A stretch of DNA of 64,000 bases, taken from Puccinia triticina (lineage: Eukaryota > Basidiomycota > Pucciniomycetes > Pucciniales > Pucciniaceae). A program made the position numbers and the translations under genes. Each line of letters starts with the position of its first letter. The first letter of the stretch is position 1. Below the pieces are notes generated by a model, which saw only the letters and a list, made by a program, of their open reading frames with translations, was not told the DNA's origin and made no database searches. This document shows, piece after piece, positions 11,901-26,716 of this stretch. Where the stretch lies: positions 62,001 to 126,000 of the forward strand of contig NC_070559.1 of assembly GCF_026914185.1 (NCBI RefSeq), in the 5' to 3' direction.

Positions 11901-12813
11901 TGCGATCGAATGGCCGGTTGGGGACCAGAGTGCAATCGAAATGCGAGGTTGATGGGGTGGACTGAGGACAAAGGAATCAGCTGGGATGGGTGGAATGGCT
12001 GTTTGCGGGGATATGCAGCTTACATGTCTGGACGAAGAGAGGTGACGGTGCGATGCAAGGTGTCATAGATCCAATAGTGGCGTAATTTGGAATGTCTCCA
12101 CTGTTGTTGGGAGTTGGTGGAGACGAGGATGTATCTGAGATCAGAGGATACGGTGAACGCTTCTGGGTAGATAGGACGACCTTGAGGCTGGATAATAAAA
12201 AAAAAAAAAAGGAAATGAGTGGTCTGTAGATCTTGGTTGATGTGAGACCTACATCTACTAGTTCGGATGCCCTGATGAGTGGTTTGGATGAGTTATTCTT
12301 GAGGTCCTTGAGGATGATTCCGGCGGGGGTGATTTCCGAGTAGACGCCGTCGCCGGCCTCGTCGAGCCAGCTGATGGCATGGCGGTTGACGTGGAAGGAG
12401 CCAGAGAGGGCGTCGTTGAGGGAGATGCGAGAGCGGCCGTCCGGGGACTGGTTGAAGAGCTTTGGGTTGAAGGGCTTGCTGGTCGTTTGGAGGTTGCTGT
12501 TGCTGCTGGGCGGGTGGCTGAACCAGAGCAGCAGGCCGATCGCGAGTCCGGCGAGGGTGCAGATGGATGCGATCGATCTAGTCGATGGGTTCCGCTTCCC
12601 GAGTATCTTGGATAGCCTGGCGTGGATGGTGCTGTTCTGCTGATTGCGCTGGAGGGGGTGTGATGCTGGGCTGGGCAGGAGTGGGCTGGGCTTGTTGCTG
12701 AACAGGAGTGTCTGGTTGATGATGAAGTCTTCGTCGTCCTCGCCGGCCTCCAGTTCGGAGTCATCCAGCGAGTCTCTGCCTGGCTGGAGGGAGTCGTAGC
12801 TGCTGCTGGCCAT
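8996..12813 (-). CDS. Dipeptidyl aminopeptidase, type II membrane serine peptidase (S9B, DAP2/STE13/DPP4-like)
   Basis: Multi-exon gene on the minus strand starting at 12,813. Readable exons: 12813-12253, 12187-12024, 11961-11274, 11195-11002, then from 10906 through about six more exons to the stop at 8996. An acidic cytoplasmic N-terminus precedes one membrane anchor (about residues 78-98, ICTLAGLAIGLLLWF). The lumenal part is a DPP4 beta-propeller followed by an alpha/beta hydrolase domain. Diagnostic motifs: DWVYEEEVF (the two Glu that hold the substrate N-terminus), ERHLYSV, VDGRGTG, and the triad Ser in GWSFGGYLTCK, Asp in GSADDN, His in DSDHSI. The intron at about 9773 falls inside the nucleophile motif, just after the Ser codon. 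The enzyme removes X-Pro/X-Ala dipeptides in the vacuole or late Golgi; which one cannot be told here. The exon count between 10,900 and 8,996 is approximate. Confidence 0.88.
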
Positions 12814-13053
12814 GCTGGGTGGTGGGTGGTGGGTGGGTGGTGGTGGGTTGGGTGGGGAGTGTATGCGTTGGAGGAAATATGTAGTGCCTCCGAGCTTATG
12901 TAATCAAGCACCAGGGGCTTGGCTGAGACATTTTCACATCTTCAAGCTACATACACACTACACTTCCTCATTCAGAACAACATTGCACTCATTCCAAAGT
13001 AACAACAAAACATTTCCCCAAAGGGAATCCAACAAATATTGATGTATACATTT

Positions 13054-15477
<2,424 letters not shown>

Positions 15478-18110
15478 TCACATCCTAAAGACCCCAAACC
15501 CACTCATGGTTTGATTGCTCTGGCGACCATCGGCATGGTTTGCCCGTTCGGAGTTAGCCAATGATATCCCAAGGCCTAGCACTGATCGGGTATCTGTCGG
15601 ACTAATTATGCCATCATCCCATCTTTGGATTTATCGAAAAAGATAGCATTAATAATGTGCTTGGGAATTTGTTTCTTTCGTTAGTCTTTCATTGCGTGAA
15701 ATTTACTGACAATCTAGCCGACGTATAGAGTGAAGTGGATTCGTTCTCGATCTGAGCTTTCAGTTTTTCGGTCTTGCTTTGGTCTCTGAAGATACGCAAT
15801 TAAAGATGATTTCTGGCAGTCAATCAAAAGACTCCTGGATCAAGTCCTGTTTGGTCTTTTTGGAAACTCAACTGAGAAATGGTAGACATGACGTGACTGA
15901 GCTGTTCGCCTCCCATCACCGAAACCTTTGCGTTGGGCCACATCCATAAAAACCTCGATCCATATCTGTTCAATTTTGGCAATCCGAATCAATTTCTCAG
16001 TATTCATTTTTTGTTTTTGGAAAGGTATCTGCGACTGAGATCTTTTCCACTTACGCTCTCCCTGCCATCCCGTAGTTCCCAGCTCCGAAAGATCCACCCA
16101 CAATAACCGTAAATTTGGGAACTGATGTGCACGCGACGGCCCTTACCATCTTTGCACCGTCCTTCGCGATGCCACCTCGCTCAGCTTGTTCACCCACCAT
16201 GTACTTCAATTATTGATTTGTTTGGGAAGAAATTCTCAGAATATATCAAAAATGTTGACAAGCCTTTCGCCGAGCGAAATTGAAAAAGACGCTTACACCT
16301 GTTACATTGACCAGGAAGATTAGAGGTATCTGTCTTTGTTCACATAGCTGAATAAAGTGCGTGGCCTTCAGTGCTGACGGCGAGAACAGGACTCCATTGT
16401 TGGCGATCTGCAAACCTCAACCAGTTATTATTGCATGTTGGTTTTTTGGGGAGAAAAATTGGCCGAGCTTACAATGCCACAGGGTTGACCATGAATATGA
16501 GCTGGGTGCACTTCGATTAGCCGTCGGTGCTGGGACAGTAACCGGTTCGAATCGAGTAGAATCACCTACCGAAGCCAGTCACGATTGTTTTCCCGTATTC
16601 CCGCTTAAACTCATGAAACTTGAGGTAATGGATTCAGGGGAGCAGCCTTGTTAAAAAAAAAAACCCCCGAATAACTCATAAATGAGATGATTCCAAATCG
16701 TAACTCACTTGTGATCCATCAACAATTCTAGCAATCACTTCTCTAATCTCAAACGCTTCCCTCAAATTGGGGCTCACGATACCGTTTAATTCTGAAGGAT
16801 CGTATAGGGGCTCTTCCCAACCACTCGCTTGAGTCGTCGTTGAAAAAGAACTTCGGCCGAGTTGATGGTTCAGATGAAGAATTTCTCTTCGAGCGAGTAC
16901 AAGGGCATGTTCATCGGATTCAGCCAGATAATCACTAACCCCACTGACTTGGCAGTGCATTTCTCCCCCACCTAGTTGTTCGTCATTGATATCTTCGCCT
17001 ATCGCCGCTTTCACTAAACTGGGTCCCGCCAGGAAGATTCTACCTTGATTTTTAACGATTATGTTGACGTCTGACATTGCAGGCATATAAGCCCCGCCGG
17101 CAACTGAGATACCATGAACAACTGAGATCTGCGGGATTCCCCGAGCTGACAGTCGAGCCTGGTTGTAGAATATCCTTCCAAAGTGATCCCGGTCCGGGAA
17201 GACTTGAGATTGGTAAGGTAGATTTGCCCCGCCAGATTCAACTATCAAGTCACACAGAAGAGACCCGTTCAGCAAGACCACATTTTAAGGGGAGACGAGA
17301 GAAAAAAAAAAAAGGAATAAGATTAGCTGACCTAGGTAGATGCAGGGTAGCCGGTTCTCTTGAGCGATTTCCTGAGCTCTTAAGTGTTTTTTGACTGTCT
17401 GAGAATCAGAAGAGAAAAGCAAGATTATCAATCAGCATTGATCATTTTTATACTTGAAAGAAACCAGAGCCTACTATTGGGTAATATGAACCTCCTTTGA
17501 CGGTTGGGTCATTGGCAATGACCATACAGGGAATTCTATTTAAGCGGAAAATGTGAGTTTCATGATTGAAAAAAGAAAAGAATGGGCGAATACACAATAA
17601 TGACGAACCCATGGACTTGGCCAACTCCAGTGATGATCCCACCTGCTGGCAAGTCTTCATTGGGGTAGAGTTGATAACCGGCGGTTTGAGAGAGCTCTAG
17701 AAATGGGGAAAATGGGTCGAGTAATCTCTCGATCCTGCGCGAAAATGGAGACAGATGAGTAATTAGAACCATAATTTTTAAATTATCCATAACATAGAAG
17801 CAAACGGAACATACCTGGTTCTGACTAGGAGTTTTCCCCGATCGAGGTGTTTCTTGCGAGCGGTTGGACTACCACCTGGAAGAATGTGTTGATCTACGAG
17901 GGACTGATGAGACTGGATCAATTTGGACATGGACTCGAGATTGGTTTGGTATTGCTCCGAATTGGTGGTGATGTTGGTGGTGAGTTGAGCGGATAGATGG
18001 TCGAGAGCATAGTTGAAGGAACGTCTGAAGACCGTTGCTGATGTGCGTGGCGTTGATCGGAGGGGATGGGTGGAGTGCAGGGTGGCTGCCCTCAAGCTTG
18101 GGCGGAACAT
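15478..18110 (-). CDS. MCCC2: Methylcrotonoyl-CoA carboxylase beta (carboxyltransferase) subunit, mitochondrial
   Basis: Minus-strand gene starting at 18,110; exon 1 is 18110-17815 and the final exon ends at 15,478. The N-terminus ([15 protein letters not shown], Arg/Ser/Thr-rich) is a mitochondrial presequence. The carboxyltransferase fold follows: [81 protein letters not shown] and [16 protein letters not shown]. The 3' part continues through introns to [33 protein letters not shown] and FGVFRM, the typical MCC-beta end; splice joins recover all three. Motif order and the FGVFRM end favour MCC over propionyl-CoA carboxylase. With a biotinylated alpha subunit it carboxylates 3-methylcrotonyl-CoA in leucine degradation. 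Some internal exon borders were not individually fixed. Confidence 0.9.
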
Positions 18111-18298
18111 GATGAGGCAGGCTGAGTGCTGGCTTGTTGGCCATCGCCAGACTCACATAAACAGGGCGGGCTTGTCATGTGGCCTATGACGTCATGGTGC
18201 ATACACACAGCTCAAGCGACGAGGCCAGCTGACCAGCCTCGGTCCGACTGACCACTGCCCCCACATCACACGCAGATACATCGATCGACAAAGGAAAG
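18111..18298. promoter_or_regulatory. Divergent promoter region, MCC beta / unknown gene
   Basis: About 190 bp separates two start codons pointing apart, so it must hold both 5' UTRs and core promoters. No motif is strong enough to name. Confidence 0.45.
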
Positions 18299-19289
18299 AT
18301 GGCCATCGACTGGTCAAAAGAGGAAATCATCCAACTCAGAGCAGTCCTCCTCACTCAGATCGACATCCTAGCGTAGGTGCAAAACACGAAGGATAACAAC
18401 AAGCACATAGAGAAACTGACACAAAGTTCCGCAAATATCTAAATTTCGATTAGGGACTGGGATTGGAATCACGCCAAACAAGATTTGAAAATAATCGCGG
18501 ACATCCTGGAACTCAAAGTCGAGCCTTACGAGGAACCAAGTCCATTGATTCTAAGCTCTGGACTAATGACCTTTGAGCCCAGCAGGTCCGCTCAAGCCCA
18601 ATCAAGACTCCCAAGATTTGACCAAGCAGACCAGACACGACGCCGGAGACGACCAAAAGTGGATTATGATCCGTCGATACTCGCAGCTGCTCAGTTCCTC
18701 TTCGGACATATCCCGGCGTTCAACTCCCATCTCGATAAGAATATCTTCAGCCTCGAAACCGACCAGCCAGTTCTTTTTAAACTGATTACCGTGAGGATTC
18801 CCCCCCCCCCCCCCCCCCCTTCTCGAAATCTGGCCAAATCATCTTCCTGACTTTGCTTTGCTTTATGTCCACAGGAGTTTTCCAAGGTTTATCGGGTTCG
18901 TTTGATGATCTATGAGCTTTGTTCAACCGATTGGGCGTTTAACAAATTACTTGCCTGGGATGAATCTCTCAAAACAGTGGAGTCAATTTTATCTCTCTTA
19001 TCACCAAAGAAAGAAAAAAAAGAAAAAAAAGAAACGGCAATTTTTGATGGAATTTCCTTTGTCCTTCTCACCAAGAAAACCCTCTCTTTGTCAGTTCCAT
19101 TTCCCTTTTGGCTTCCACCTGGAAGAAAAAAAAGAACTAAAGCAAACTGTTAAACCTTCCTGATTTTCGAATACGCGTTTGTGATTGTATAGTTTTGATG
19201 ACGAACCGGACCGATGGTCCAAAACCAAAGAGCTATTTGATCGTGAACTTGCACGAGGGACAAACGATGAACCGGTGGATACCTGGTGA
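18299..19289 (+). CDS. Hypothetical protein, intron-containing
   Basis: Exons 18299-18372, 18454-18790 and 18875 onward read in frame with good GT..AG borders. The protein starts MAIDWSKEEIIQLRAVLLTQ; the first splice makes ADWDWNHAKQDL; a basic RRRRRPKVDYDP stretch and EFSKVYRVRLMIYELCSTDW follow. A likely last exon from 19193 gives FDDEPDRWSKTKELFDREL and a stop at 19289. No donor in exon 3 joins it in the right phase, so the 3' end is uncertain. A long poly-C run follows the second donor (about 18800-18820). WSKEEI at the start and the following Trp spacing hint weakly at a SANT/Myb-like helix, but I do not assign a family. Confidence 0.5.
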
Positions 19290-19399
19290 TCAGGATCAGA
19301 GCAACCAAACCAGTCAACTCGTACTTCTTCCGAGATTCACATTTATAATCTTGGTATACTTCTCCTTGTTTTACGCAGCGCGTAGCTAGCTTGTTTATT

Positions 19400-20430
19400 C
19401 TTATTTACAAATTCATTTGATCTAGTGATTGTTGGAATGCTTCAGTCAAATTCCCGAAATGCAAACTATCAAACATCCAGTTGACTCGCCCAAAGATTAC
19501 CCTAGATAAATTCGTGGGGAAAATAGAAATACAAATTAGTAATTTTGTTTTTTGTATGCAGTCGAGGGGAGTTGCCTCGCGCCTCTTCAAAAGAGACGGC
19601 ATGCGGCTTAGTTTTTGAACGTGAATCATGATTAACTACAAAGTATTAATCTGGGACAAAAAGAAAACACAATCGGTGTAAAAAGCAAAAAAGTATGTAT
19701 GTACATGAGTACATATAGCCTGAGCAACAACATCAACGGTGGCCGGGTGGGAGTAGAGCATAGTGACTGCTATAAATAATGTACCATTAAGAATGAAAGA
19801 ACCCCGGAAGTCTGTACAACCCCTCCTTGATCAAAACAACTTAGTGGCAAGGAGGGAAGGATCAATTGGTGAGTCAACTGAGGATTAGTTTGCCGAGCAG
19901 CTGGCCAGGAAGACAACAACAAGAATGTAATATTTACATCGGAGAAAGATAAATTGAGGATCTGGCCAGGTTAGCATGACATACGTCTCGAGAGAGGCTC
20001 GGCCTGTCATCGGAATTATGAACCAATTTTCTTATGTATACTATTATGCATGTACATGAAAAAAAAGAAAAAATAGACCAATGCGGGTCCGAGGGCAGTA
20101 ACACCATCGATATGTGGTGACATGTGTTTGTTCAGCTCTGGTTGCTCTCAGTCACGTGGGTTTAATTTTTCTTGATTGCTAAAGCACTGGGGTTTTCTAG
20201 AGTTGTAAAGTATATGTTTATCTGATAATATAGCGTAGGATTTATTATTATTTTTCGAGATGCGAGGGCATTGAATCGTGAGAGGATGATGCGACTCGTG
20301 AGTGATGGTGATTTCGCTTTTTTTTGTATTTCACTGCTTTTTTGGGATGAACGGTTATTTGCTCTATTTCAAACAGTTGAGAATGATATATGCGGAGATG
20401 CTCTGAAGAAGAATGGCGGAAAGTGTTCGG
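19400..20430. other. Convergent intergenic region
   Basis: Lies between the 3' ends of the hypothetical gene and BRF1. No gene is seen beyond shadow frames; presumably it contains both terminators and polyadenylation sites. Confidence 0.45.
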
Positions 20431-22744
20431 TTAAGCCTCTTCACCCCACCCTTCAAACTCGTCATCGTCTCTCATCATATTGTCACGTTTCAACATTGCG
20501 AATTCAGCGTCATGGACGAGTTCCTCTTCTTCTTCTACTTGATCATCATCGTCGTCATCATCATCATCATCCTGGGGAGCAGCGGCTGGTTTGCTTGAAT
20601 TGAGCAGCGATCCGTGGGCGGGAGCGGCAATGGATTGGGAGCGCTTGCCTGCCGGCTTCAACTTCGCCTTTGAAGTCGGCTGCGATGGCGATGATGATGA
20701 TCCCGCTTTTCCGAACAAGCTGTTGGCTATGTCATAGTTGATCTTCGAACTCAATTTCTTCTTCGAGTTGATCATGTTTTTGACTGATTCTTCAACTGTC
20801 GAACCGGCCGGATTCTCCGAGTCTCTCGGCTTCGATTTCGTTTTCTGAGTGATAGTCGCCAAATGAGTTGTTTTTATTATGAACCGTCGCAAAGAGAGAG
20901 AGAGAGAGGAAATCGACTTACGTTATACTTCTTGGCTACTTTTATTTCACCATTGGCTTCTCGTTCCTTCTTCTGAGCAACTTTTTCCAAGTATTCTCGA
21001 TTGAGTTCCATCCAGACCCTAGTTTTCATCTCGACCTCCTTTTCGCTCAGGATGAATTGATCCAATTCTTCGTCATCCAAGTCATCTAGTCTGGCGTCCT
21101 CTAGCCTTTGAGCTGCTTCCTTTTGGAGTCGTTCTTTCTCGTCAAGTTCAGTTTGTAAGGCGGAGACGGTACCAGAGATCAAATGTGATTCGACTTCCTG
21201 CGCGATTACCTGCTCGAGCTGATTTTCGTACCAGTCAGATCCACCATTCGAATTCTGGTCGGTATCTTTGAAATCGTGTATTTCGATCTCTGTTTCAGAA
21301 TCAGCAATCGATCCACCCCAAGTCTCCTTTGCTGGAGTTTCGTCATCAGGAGCTTTTCTCTTGAGAGTATTGAGTTGAGTGACGACCGATGAAGTTCCTT
21401 GTTTTGAAGATATATCTTTTGGGGCCGGACTTTGAGGAGGAGGCTCGATAGACTGAGTGATCACTGAAGCTTGATCATCATCATCCACCATATCCTTCTT
21501 TCGTTCCTTGCGTCTGTTCTTCTTGAGTGCCGGTGGATTTTCAGCTTCTTCCAACCAGACGTTGCGGAATTCTTCGATCGTCATTTTTCCAGATGCTGTG
21601 ACCCGGAACTCTTCCAGTCTTTTCTTGATCGTCACATCGGCCATCTTGACCACTTGAACGATCTCGAGTACGCTTCTTCGGAAACCATTCATCCGTGCGG
21701 CTATCAATAAGCTCGCGCCCGCGATACCTGCGGGTCGTCGACCGGCTGTCATCCAATCCGTGTCGAATCGTTTCACCAACCTTGCAGCGTCGGCCGCTAC
21801 CCTGTTTGTGTCTTCACCGAATTCTAGGAGAGATGCAAAGCGAGAGATGTACAAGGAGGGATCTACGAGTGGAATGTTTTGTAAACAGAGCTGTTTCACG
21901 AGTTTCAAGTAGGTACCTCCAACGACAAAGACATTGACCTGGATAGCACGCAGAAATTGGTTGATTGGGTAAGTTGTTTGGTTTTCAAGAAGAAGAAAAG
22001 AGAGAGCTGGAAGGATCAGGAGATGAACCTGTAATATATCACTGATGTCGATCAACATGGTCGGTAATTTGGCTAATCGACAGGCTACGTAGATGCAACT
22101 GGCCAAAACATAGGGACTTCGTCGCCCGGTGACTGAATGAATTGTTGGATCTTAACATTGGCATACTCTGGTTTTCGGGGATCTTCTATTGAAAACATGA
22201 AGGGTGTTGTTACTGACCAAATCCATTGGAAACGGCGAGAGTGTAAAAGCGATGCGCTGATTCGGCGATTGAGTCACCCAACCTCAAACCGTGAGCCATG
22301 TATGTGAGTTTCCTCATCCCTTGAGCGAGAGTCTCGGCGCGAGATTCCGCCGATGGCTGGGGCCTACCACGAGGGCCGCCGATCCTTGCTCTCACTTGGG
22401 TAAAGCAGGAAAAGCGAAATTAATCAGTTGGGTTTGTAAGCGGGGGAATGGCGGAATACGCACAGTCGGTAGCACCCAATGAGCTGCCCTGTAGCACTGC
22501 CGCTCCATTTGACGATTCTCCAAAGGTGACCTCGGAGACGATCGTATTTTCATCGACCACATATCCGCAGGCTGGAAGATGTTTATTTAGTGAAAGAAGG
22601 GTCAGCTTGAATGCTTGACGGCGGCTTGAGCAAGTATCTGGACGAGAGAGACAAGGCTTAACTGGTGCAGACGGCGTTGCCCGCTGCTGAGTCGTACTCG
22701 ATCACGGCTGCATCCCCACACACTGGACAGGCGGGGCGAGCCAT
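20431..22744 (-). CDS. BRF1: TFIIIB subunit BRF1 (TFIIB-related factor)
   Basis: Minus-strand gene starting at 22,744. It opens with the zinc ribbon (CPVCG, then CTSCGYVVDENTIVSEV across intron 1). Two TFIIB-type cyclin folds follow: RKLTYMAHGLRLGDSIAESA through SPYVLASCIYVACRLAK, then FASLLEFGEDTNRVAADAAR through GRRPAGIAGASLLIAARM. A charged middle region (KKNRRKERKKD) precedes the Brf1 C-terminal homology region, then an acidic tail (ten Asp in a row, then Glu) ending EFEGWGEEA. At least six exons; the last join, near 20,930-20,850, makes KVAKKYNTQKTKSK. BRF1 bridges TFIIIC, TBP and RNA polymerase III at tRNA and 5S genes. An AG-repeat tract lies in the last intron. Confidence 0.92.
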
Positions 22745-23540
22745 CGAAAGCTTGTTTGGGGTTTAAAGTCGACAATGTGGAGGCAAGTTGTGATTACTCG
22801 CGGCGAGAACTTTTAGTCGGATCGGGAGATGGTGCAGTGAGGTGGGCTCGTAGGAGCGCACGCGAGTTCGATGCTCCTCGTCGGCCAAGGTGCACCCAGG
22901 TGCCCTCGCGGGGCGTCGTGCGGTCGAAACATGCGCCGCCCGACCCACGCGGCGTGTACAGGGCCCCCCCTGCCCCTTCGGTTCCACCCGGGCCCTGGAA
23001 CTTGTTGCAGCAAACAACACTCAACAGCAACAACCTAAGGAAGGAGGATGGAGCCGGTTTCAGCAAGATTACCTTTTTGCCTGTATAACAGACTAGAGGG
23101 TTAAAGTTGTTTACGTAGATCCAACAGCACTACTAGGACAACCCACTGAGGGAAAAAGCCTGTTGAAGCAGCTAACTTCTAGGTTTGGGTCTCAGATTGA
23201 CTACACTTGAAAGACCCTACGCCTTTGCTGTCTCTTGTCTTGTTTAAACTACTGGAGCTTGATTAGCCAAAACTGTTGAGCAGCCATGTTTGAATCACAG
23301 GCACCAAAGGCTAAAACTGTACTCTACCTATCTCAAATCCACTAGTCCCACAGATATGCTCAGGTGAAAAGGTGCTGTATGGTGAATTCAGCTTGAAGGC
23401 TGTCCATGGATAGAGAAAGAAATCAGGGACCTGCTTTAGCTTGAAGTCTCAGATTAGCTACTGACTGTTTTTTAATTAATATGAATATTTCCTGCTTTCC
23501 CCATCAGAGAATCTTTTATTCCGTATGATGTTTTGTTAAT
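22745..23540. other. BRF1 5' flank and intergenic DNA
   Basis: GC-rich for the first ~300 bp, then AT-rich. The open frames at 22,756-23,096 overlap in several phases on both strands and show no domain. Confidence 0.4.
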
Positions 23541-23709
23541 GGAGGACTTCCTGTCAATCTGGAAAGTCAGATCTGAGCGGCCAGATTTTGGACTTTGCAG
23601 GGAAATCTAGGTCCCCAAAGATCCCCAAAGTGATCCAGAGTTCCGGATTTCAAATTTCCCTGCAAAATCTGAATTTCCAGATCTGTTCAAAAGTGACAGG
23701 AAGTCCTCC
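23541..23709. mobile_element. 169-bp MITE (GGAGGACTTCCTGTCA ends)
   Basis: Terminal inverted repeats ggaggacttcctgtca / tgacaggaagtcctcc flanked by aat on each side. The interior is palindromic around gatttccctgcaaa. A diverged relative lies at about 48,409-48,554. Confidence 0.75.
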
Positions 23710-25060
23710 AATTGCAAGCTAAACATTAAATTAATTAGGGCTGGCATGTTAATTAGTGAACTCAATCCAAACAACCCCAATTATGATGCAAAATAAGCTA
23801 TAGCTTTGAAGCACTTGATAGTCTATACAGATGAAATAAGTTCATCCACTTATTTATCTTGAATGCTCTTGAAGGCCAGGCTTGAAATGCTGTTTGAAGT
23901 TTCTAGCTGGCAGGAGTCATGGGTTGATAAGCATTATGATGTCTGGAACATCATACCAGATTTGAAGTCAAACTGGTTTATCAAAATGAGTTGCTACATA
24001 AAAATCATCAAACCCAATGCAAATCATTTTTACCTCACTTCTAAACTTGCCTAAAATTTAACTGAAAGCTAAATGTAGTGTAAATATACTTTTTGAAGTT
24101 AAAATCTTCAGATTTATAACTTTTCCCATGGGAGAAAACTCCATTATTGGCATGCCACATGCGGATTTCCTGGGATTTTGCTAAGCTATGTACACATCCT
24201 AATTTTACCTTGTGTGACTTCCCATTGTCATTTAGAGAGCTCTATAAAATGCCCCTCTAAATCCTAAACTCAAACACCTGCTTTGGTGTTCAGACCAGTA
24301 CACACAGCAGAATGCAATGTTTAGGGCAGGAGTAGCGGACCCACCCCTCAAGACGTTTTAGCACCAGGAGCTCAAGCTCTGCCTTCACCTCTGCCAAGAT
24401 ATTCAAGGTTTTGGACTCCGCCTCCACCAATTCAGGATTCCGTTTTTCAGCACAATCTTTTTGGCTATACTTTCTTTGGTTCCTTTTCCAGTTATGTTTC
24501 TCTTTCTCTATCCCACTCCGCTTGTTTTTTCTCACTTCTCTTTGCTGCAGACTGCCTCCACTTTGGGAGCTCCATTCTCTGTTTTTTTTTTGTTTGCAGA
24601 CTGTTGTGTGGTGGTTGTTTTCCAACAGTTGTTGGTGTCATAGCAGCGGACGTGCATTCAAAACAAGGGTCAGGTGCATGCTGCTCATCTTAGACTATAG
24701 TTCAAGCTCTGCCTGAGCTTGAACAAGTCTACCATGCATTGCAATTTACATCCTAACACAAGGAGGATACCATCATTTTCTGAGCATTAGTGATTCTGGC
24801 CCTGATTCTTTCTGAGTTCTGCCAAGCCTTTGAGCTTATTCCCTGATTCTCTTCTGCATCTCTGACCTCCAATCCGGCCATTTTCATAGTTTTCAACCTT
24901 GCAAATCCCTTCTCTGCCTCTTGGCACCATTTGTTGGATCTTATACCTTGGATTCTCATTCCTATGTAAGTCAGAAAAAAAAAATGTATATTTCATTGAG
25001 CACGGATCTCTTCTATTACTTGACTTCAGTAAGCTTCAAGATTTTATAATACTTTGATAA
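23710..25060. other. AT-rich intergenic DNA; no supportable gene
   Basis: Open frames at 24,290-24,716 and 24,753-24,996 run antisense to one another with no domains or splice support. Confidence 0.4.
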
Positions 25061-25350
25061 TTTATTTAGGGAGTTGAAAAATCAACTCCCAAGAATTAAT
25101 AAATCGACTCCCAAAAGTCATTTATGTTGCGCGGATCGTCTCGGGACGTCCCCCCTGGGTACTTGGGACCTTGCGCGGCCCCAAAAGAATTTTGGGAATT
25201 GGTTAATTAATTCCCCTCTCAAGGATGGGAGTCAATAAATTAATTTAACAAAAAATGACGGAATATACAAAAAATTTTATATCTTGTCACTGTTGTACCA
25301 AAACGCCCTAAAATTTTTTACAGCAATCTAGTTACACTCTTTAGAGAATA

Positions 25351-26716
25351 CTAGGGTTCAAGGGCGGCTCCGCCGCCCCGTGACCAATATTGCAAGGTGT
25401 TGCAGGCGGAGCTCCTGCTGGTGAGTAGAGATAAGTAATGCATTTGTGTTTTGTAGGGACATGGCGTAGATTCAATAGCGGGATAGAGGCGCTGAATGTT
25501 GGGGAAGCCATTGAGTTGATGAAGTTGTATTATTGGTAAGAATGGAGGGACTGGTTTTTTTGGCAGGGCATTTATTGAGAACTGGCCCTTTTATTCAATT
25601 CTTGGTGCCCTGAAAGGAAGTCCGGAATTGTGTATAGCCTGAGGCGCGACCTCCAACCTATCCTGCAACACGGTCACAGCTTTCTGGTATTGGCAAACGG
25701 CCTGTTCCGGGAATTGGTAAAGCCCAGAAAAACATGCTATCCCTGTAAGGACTCCAATTAGGGGTCCTTCACTGTCTGTTTGAGTGGGGGCGCAGAGGGT
25801 GAACCTTGAGATGAGTTCTGGTTCACAGGGCTATGTATTGCTCAGGAGAAAGGGGAAAGAGCACTAGCCGGGAGAGATGTGTGTCAGGGATCTCTGCCGG
25901 CTAGGAGAAGTGCAAGGACCAGAGGATATAGTTGAGCGGGAAATGCGCCTGTGATTGTTCTTGTGAAACCTTGCGGTACGCGGAGGCTTCACAATCCCGG
26001 GACACAGTTGCAGTATCCCGGAATTGGCGAACATCCTCTTCTGGGAATGTGTAGGGCTGGGATTAAATCCTGGGTGGGGAATAGCATCCTAATTTTATCC
26101 CGGGAAACACGCTCAGTTTCCCGGATTTGGAGGAGGTATTGGCGAATGTCCTCTTCTGGGGATTGGCAAGGCCCGCAGAAAAATGCTACCCCGGCACAGT
26201 TGCAGTTTCCCGGAATTGGGGAACATCCTCTTCCGGGAGTGTGTAGTGCTGGGATTAATTCCTGGGTGTGGAATAGCATCCTATCCTGGGAAACAGTCTC
26301 AGTTTACCGGACTTGGAGGAGATCCAAAGCTTCCCATTCTTGTAGGTGATATTTCCATATTTCAACAATATGCAAATGGGAATGCCTCCATGTTTCAACA
26401 ATATGCGGAAGTGAATGCCGACAATTTTGGCATTTTTGGAAGTGTATGCATACATCAGGGGGAAAAGGAAAAATTAGATTTTGATGGAGGTAATTGGTTT
26501 GGAAAAGGAAGGAAGGAATGTATTGGGGGGAAAGGTATAAAAGGACATGGAGTGTGGAATAGTAGAGGTCACCGCTTGGCTCTTGCTCGGCGCCAATTGC
26601 TTAAAGAGTCAATTGGTCAACAAGATTTTGTACCTGTAGTGTTTACGGCTGGGGGAGATGCTGTCAAAAATATTTTTGGGGTGTGCCTTTCGGTCTGCTT
26701 AATGTTAAACTGTTAA
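25351..26716 (-). mobile_element. Helitron-like insertion
   Basis: Comparison with the intact right repeat shows 1,366 bp inserted exactly between A and T. Read on the minus strand, the 3' end is CTAG followed by host T, preceded by a perfect 7-bp GC hairpin (plus-strand positions 25362-25378, arms gggcggc/gccgccc). These are the structural marks of a Helitron 3' end. The 5' end reads TTAACAG rather than the canonical TC, a weakness. An internal duplication of about 200 bp (25,990-26,110 and 26,190-26,310, sharing gcagt(a/t)(t/c)cccggaattgg) is present. The open frame 26,183-26,716 on the plus strand has no recognised domain. Confidence 0.65.
25990..26310. repeat. Tandem duplication inside the Helitron-like insert
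   Basis: Two copies about 200 bp apart share cagttgcagt, cccggaattgg, aacatcctctt, gtgctgggatta, aatagcatcct and gggaaaca strings. A third partial unit lies between them (ggcgaatgtcctcttctgggg). Confidence 0.7.

Noticed and set aside
12258..12911. 217-residue Ser/Pro/Thr frame overlapping the peptidase start
   Set aside because: Shifted frame of exon 1; the real frame has the membrane anchor and continues in frame through splicing.
20413..20603. Hydrophobic plus-strand frame with Ile/Val/Phe runs
   Set aside because: Antisense of the Asp/Glu-rich tail of BRF1.
26183..26716. 177-residue frame in the Helitron-like insert as a cargo gene
   Set aside because: First part is the duplicated repeat; no domain, no splice evidence. 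Mentioned only within the element.
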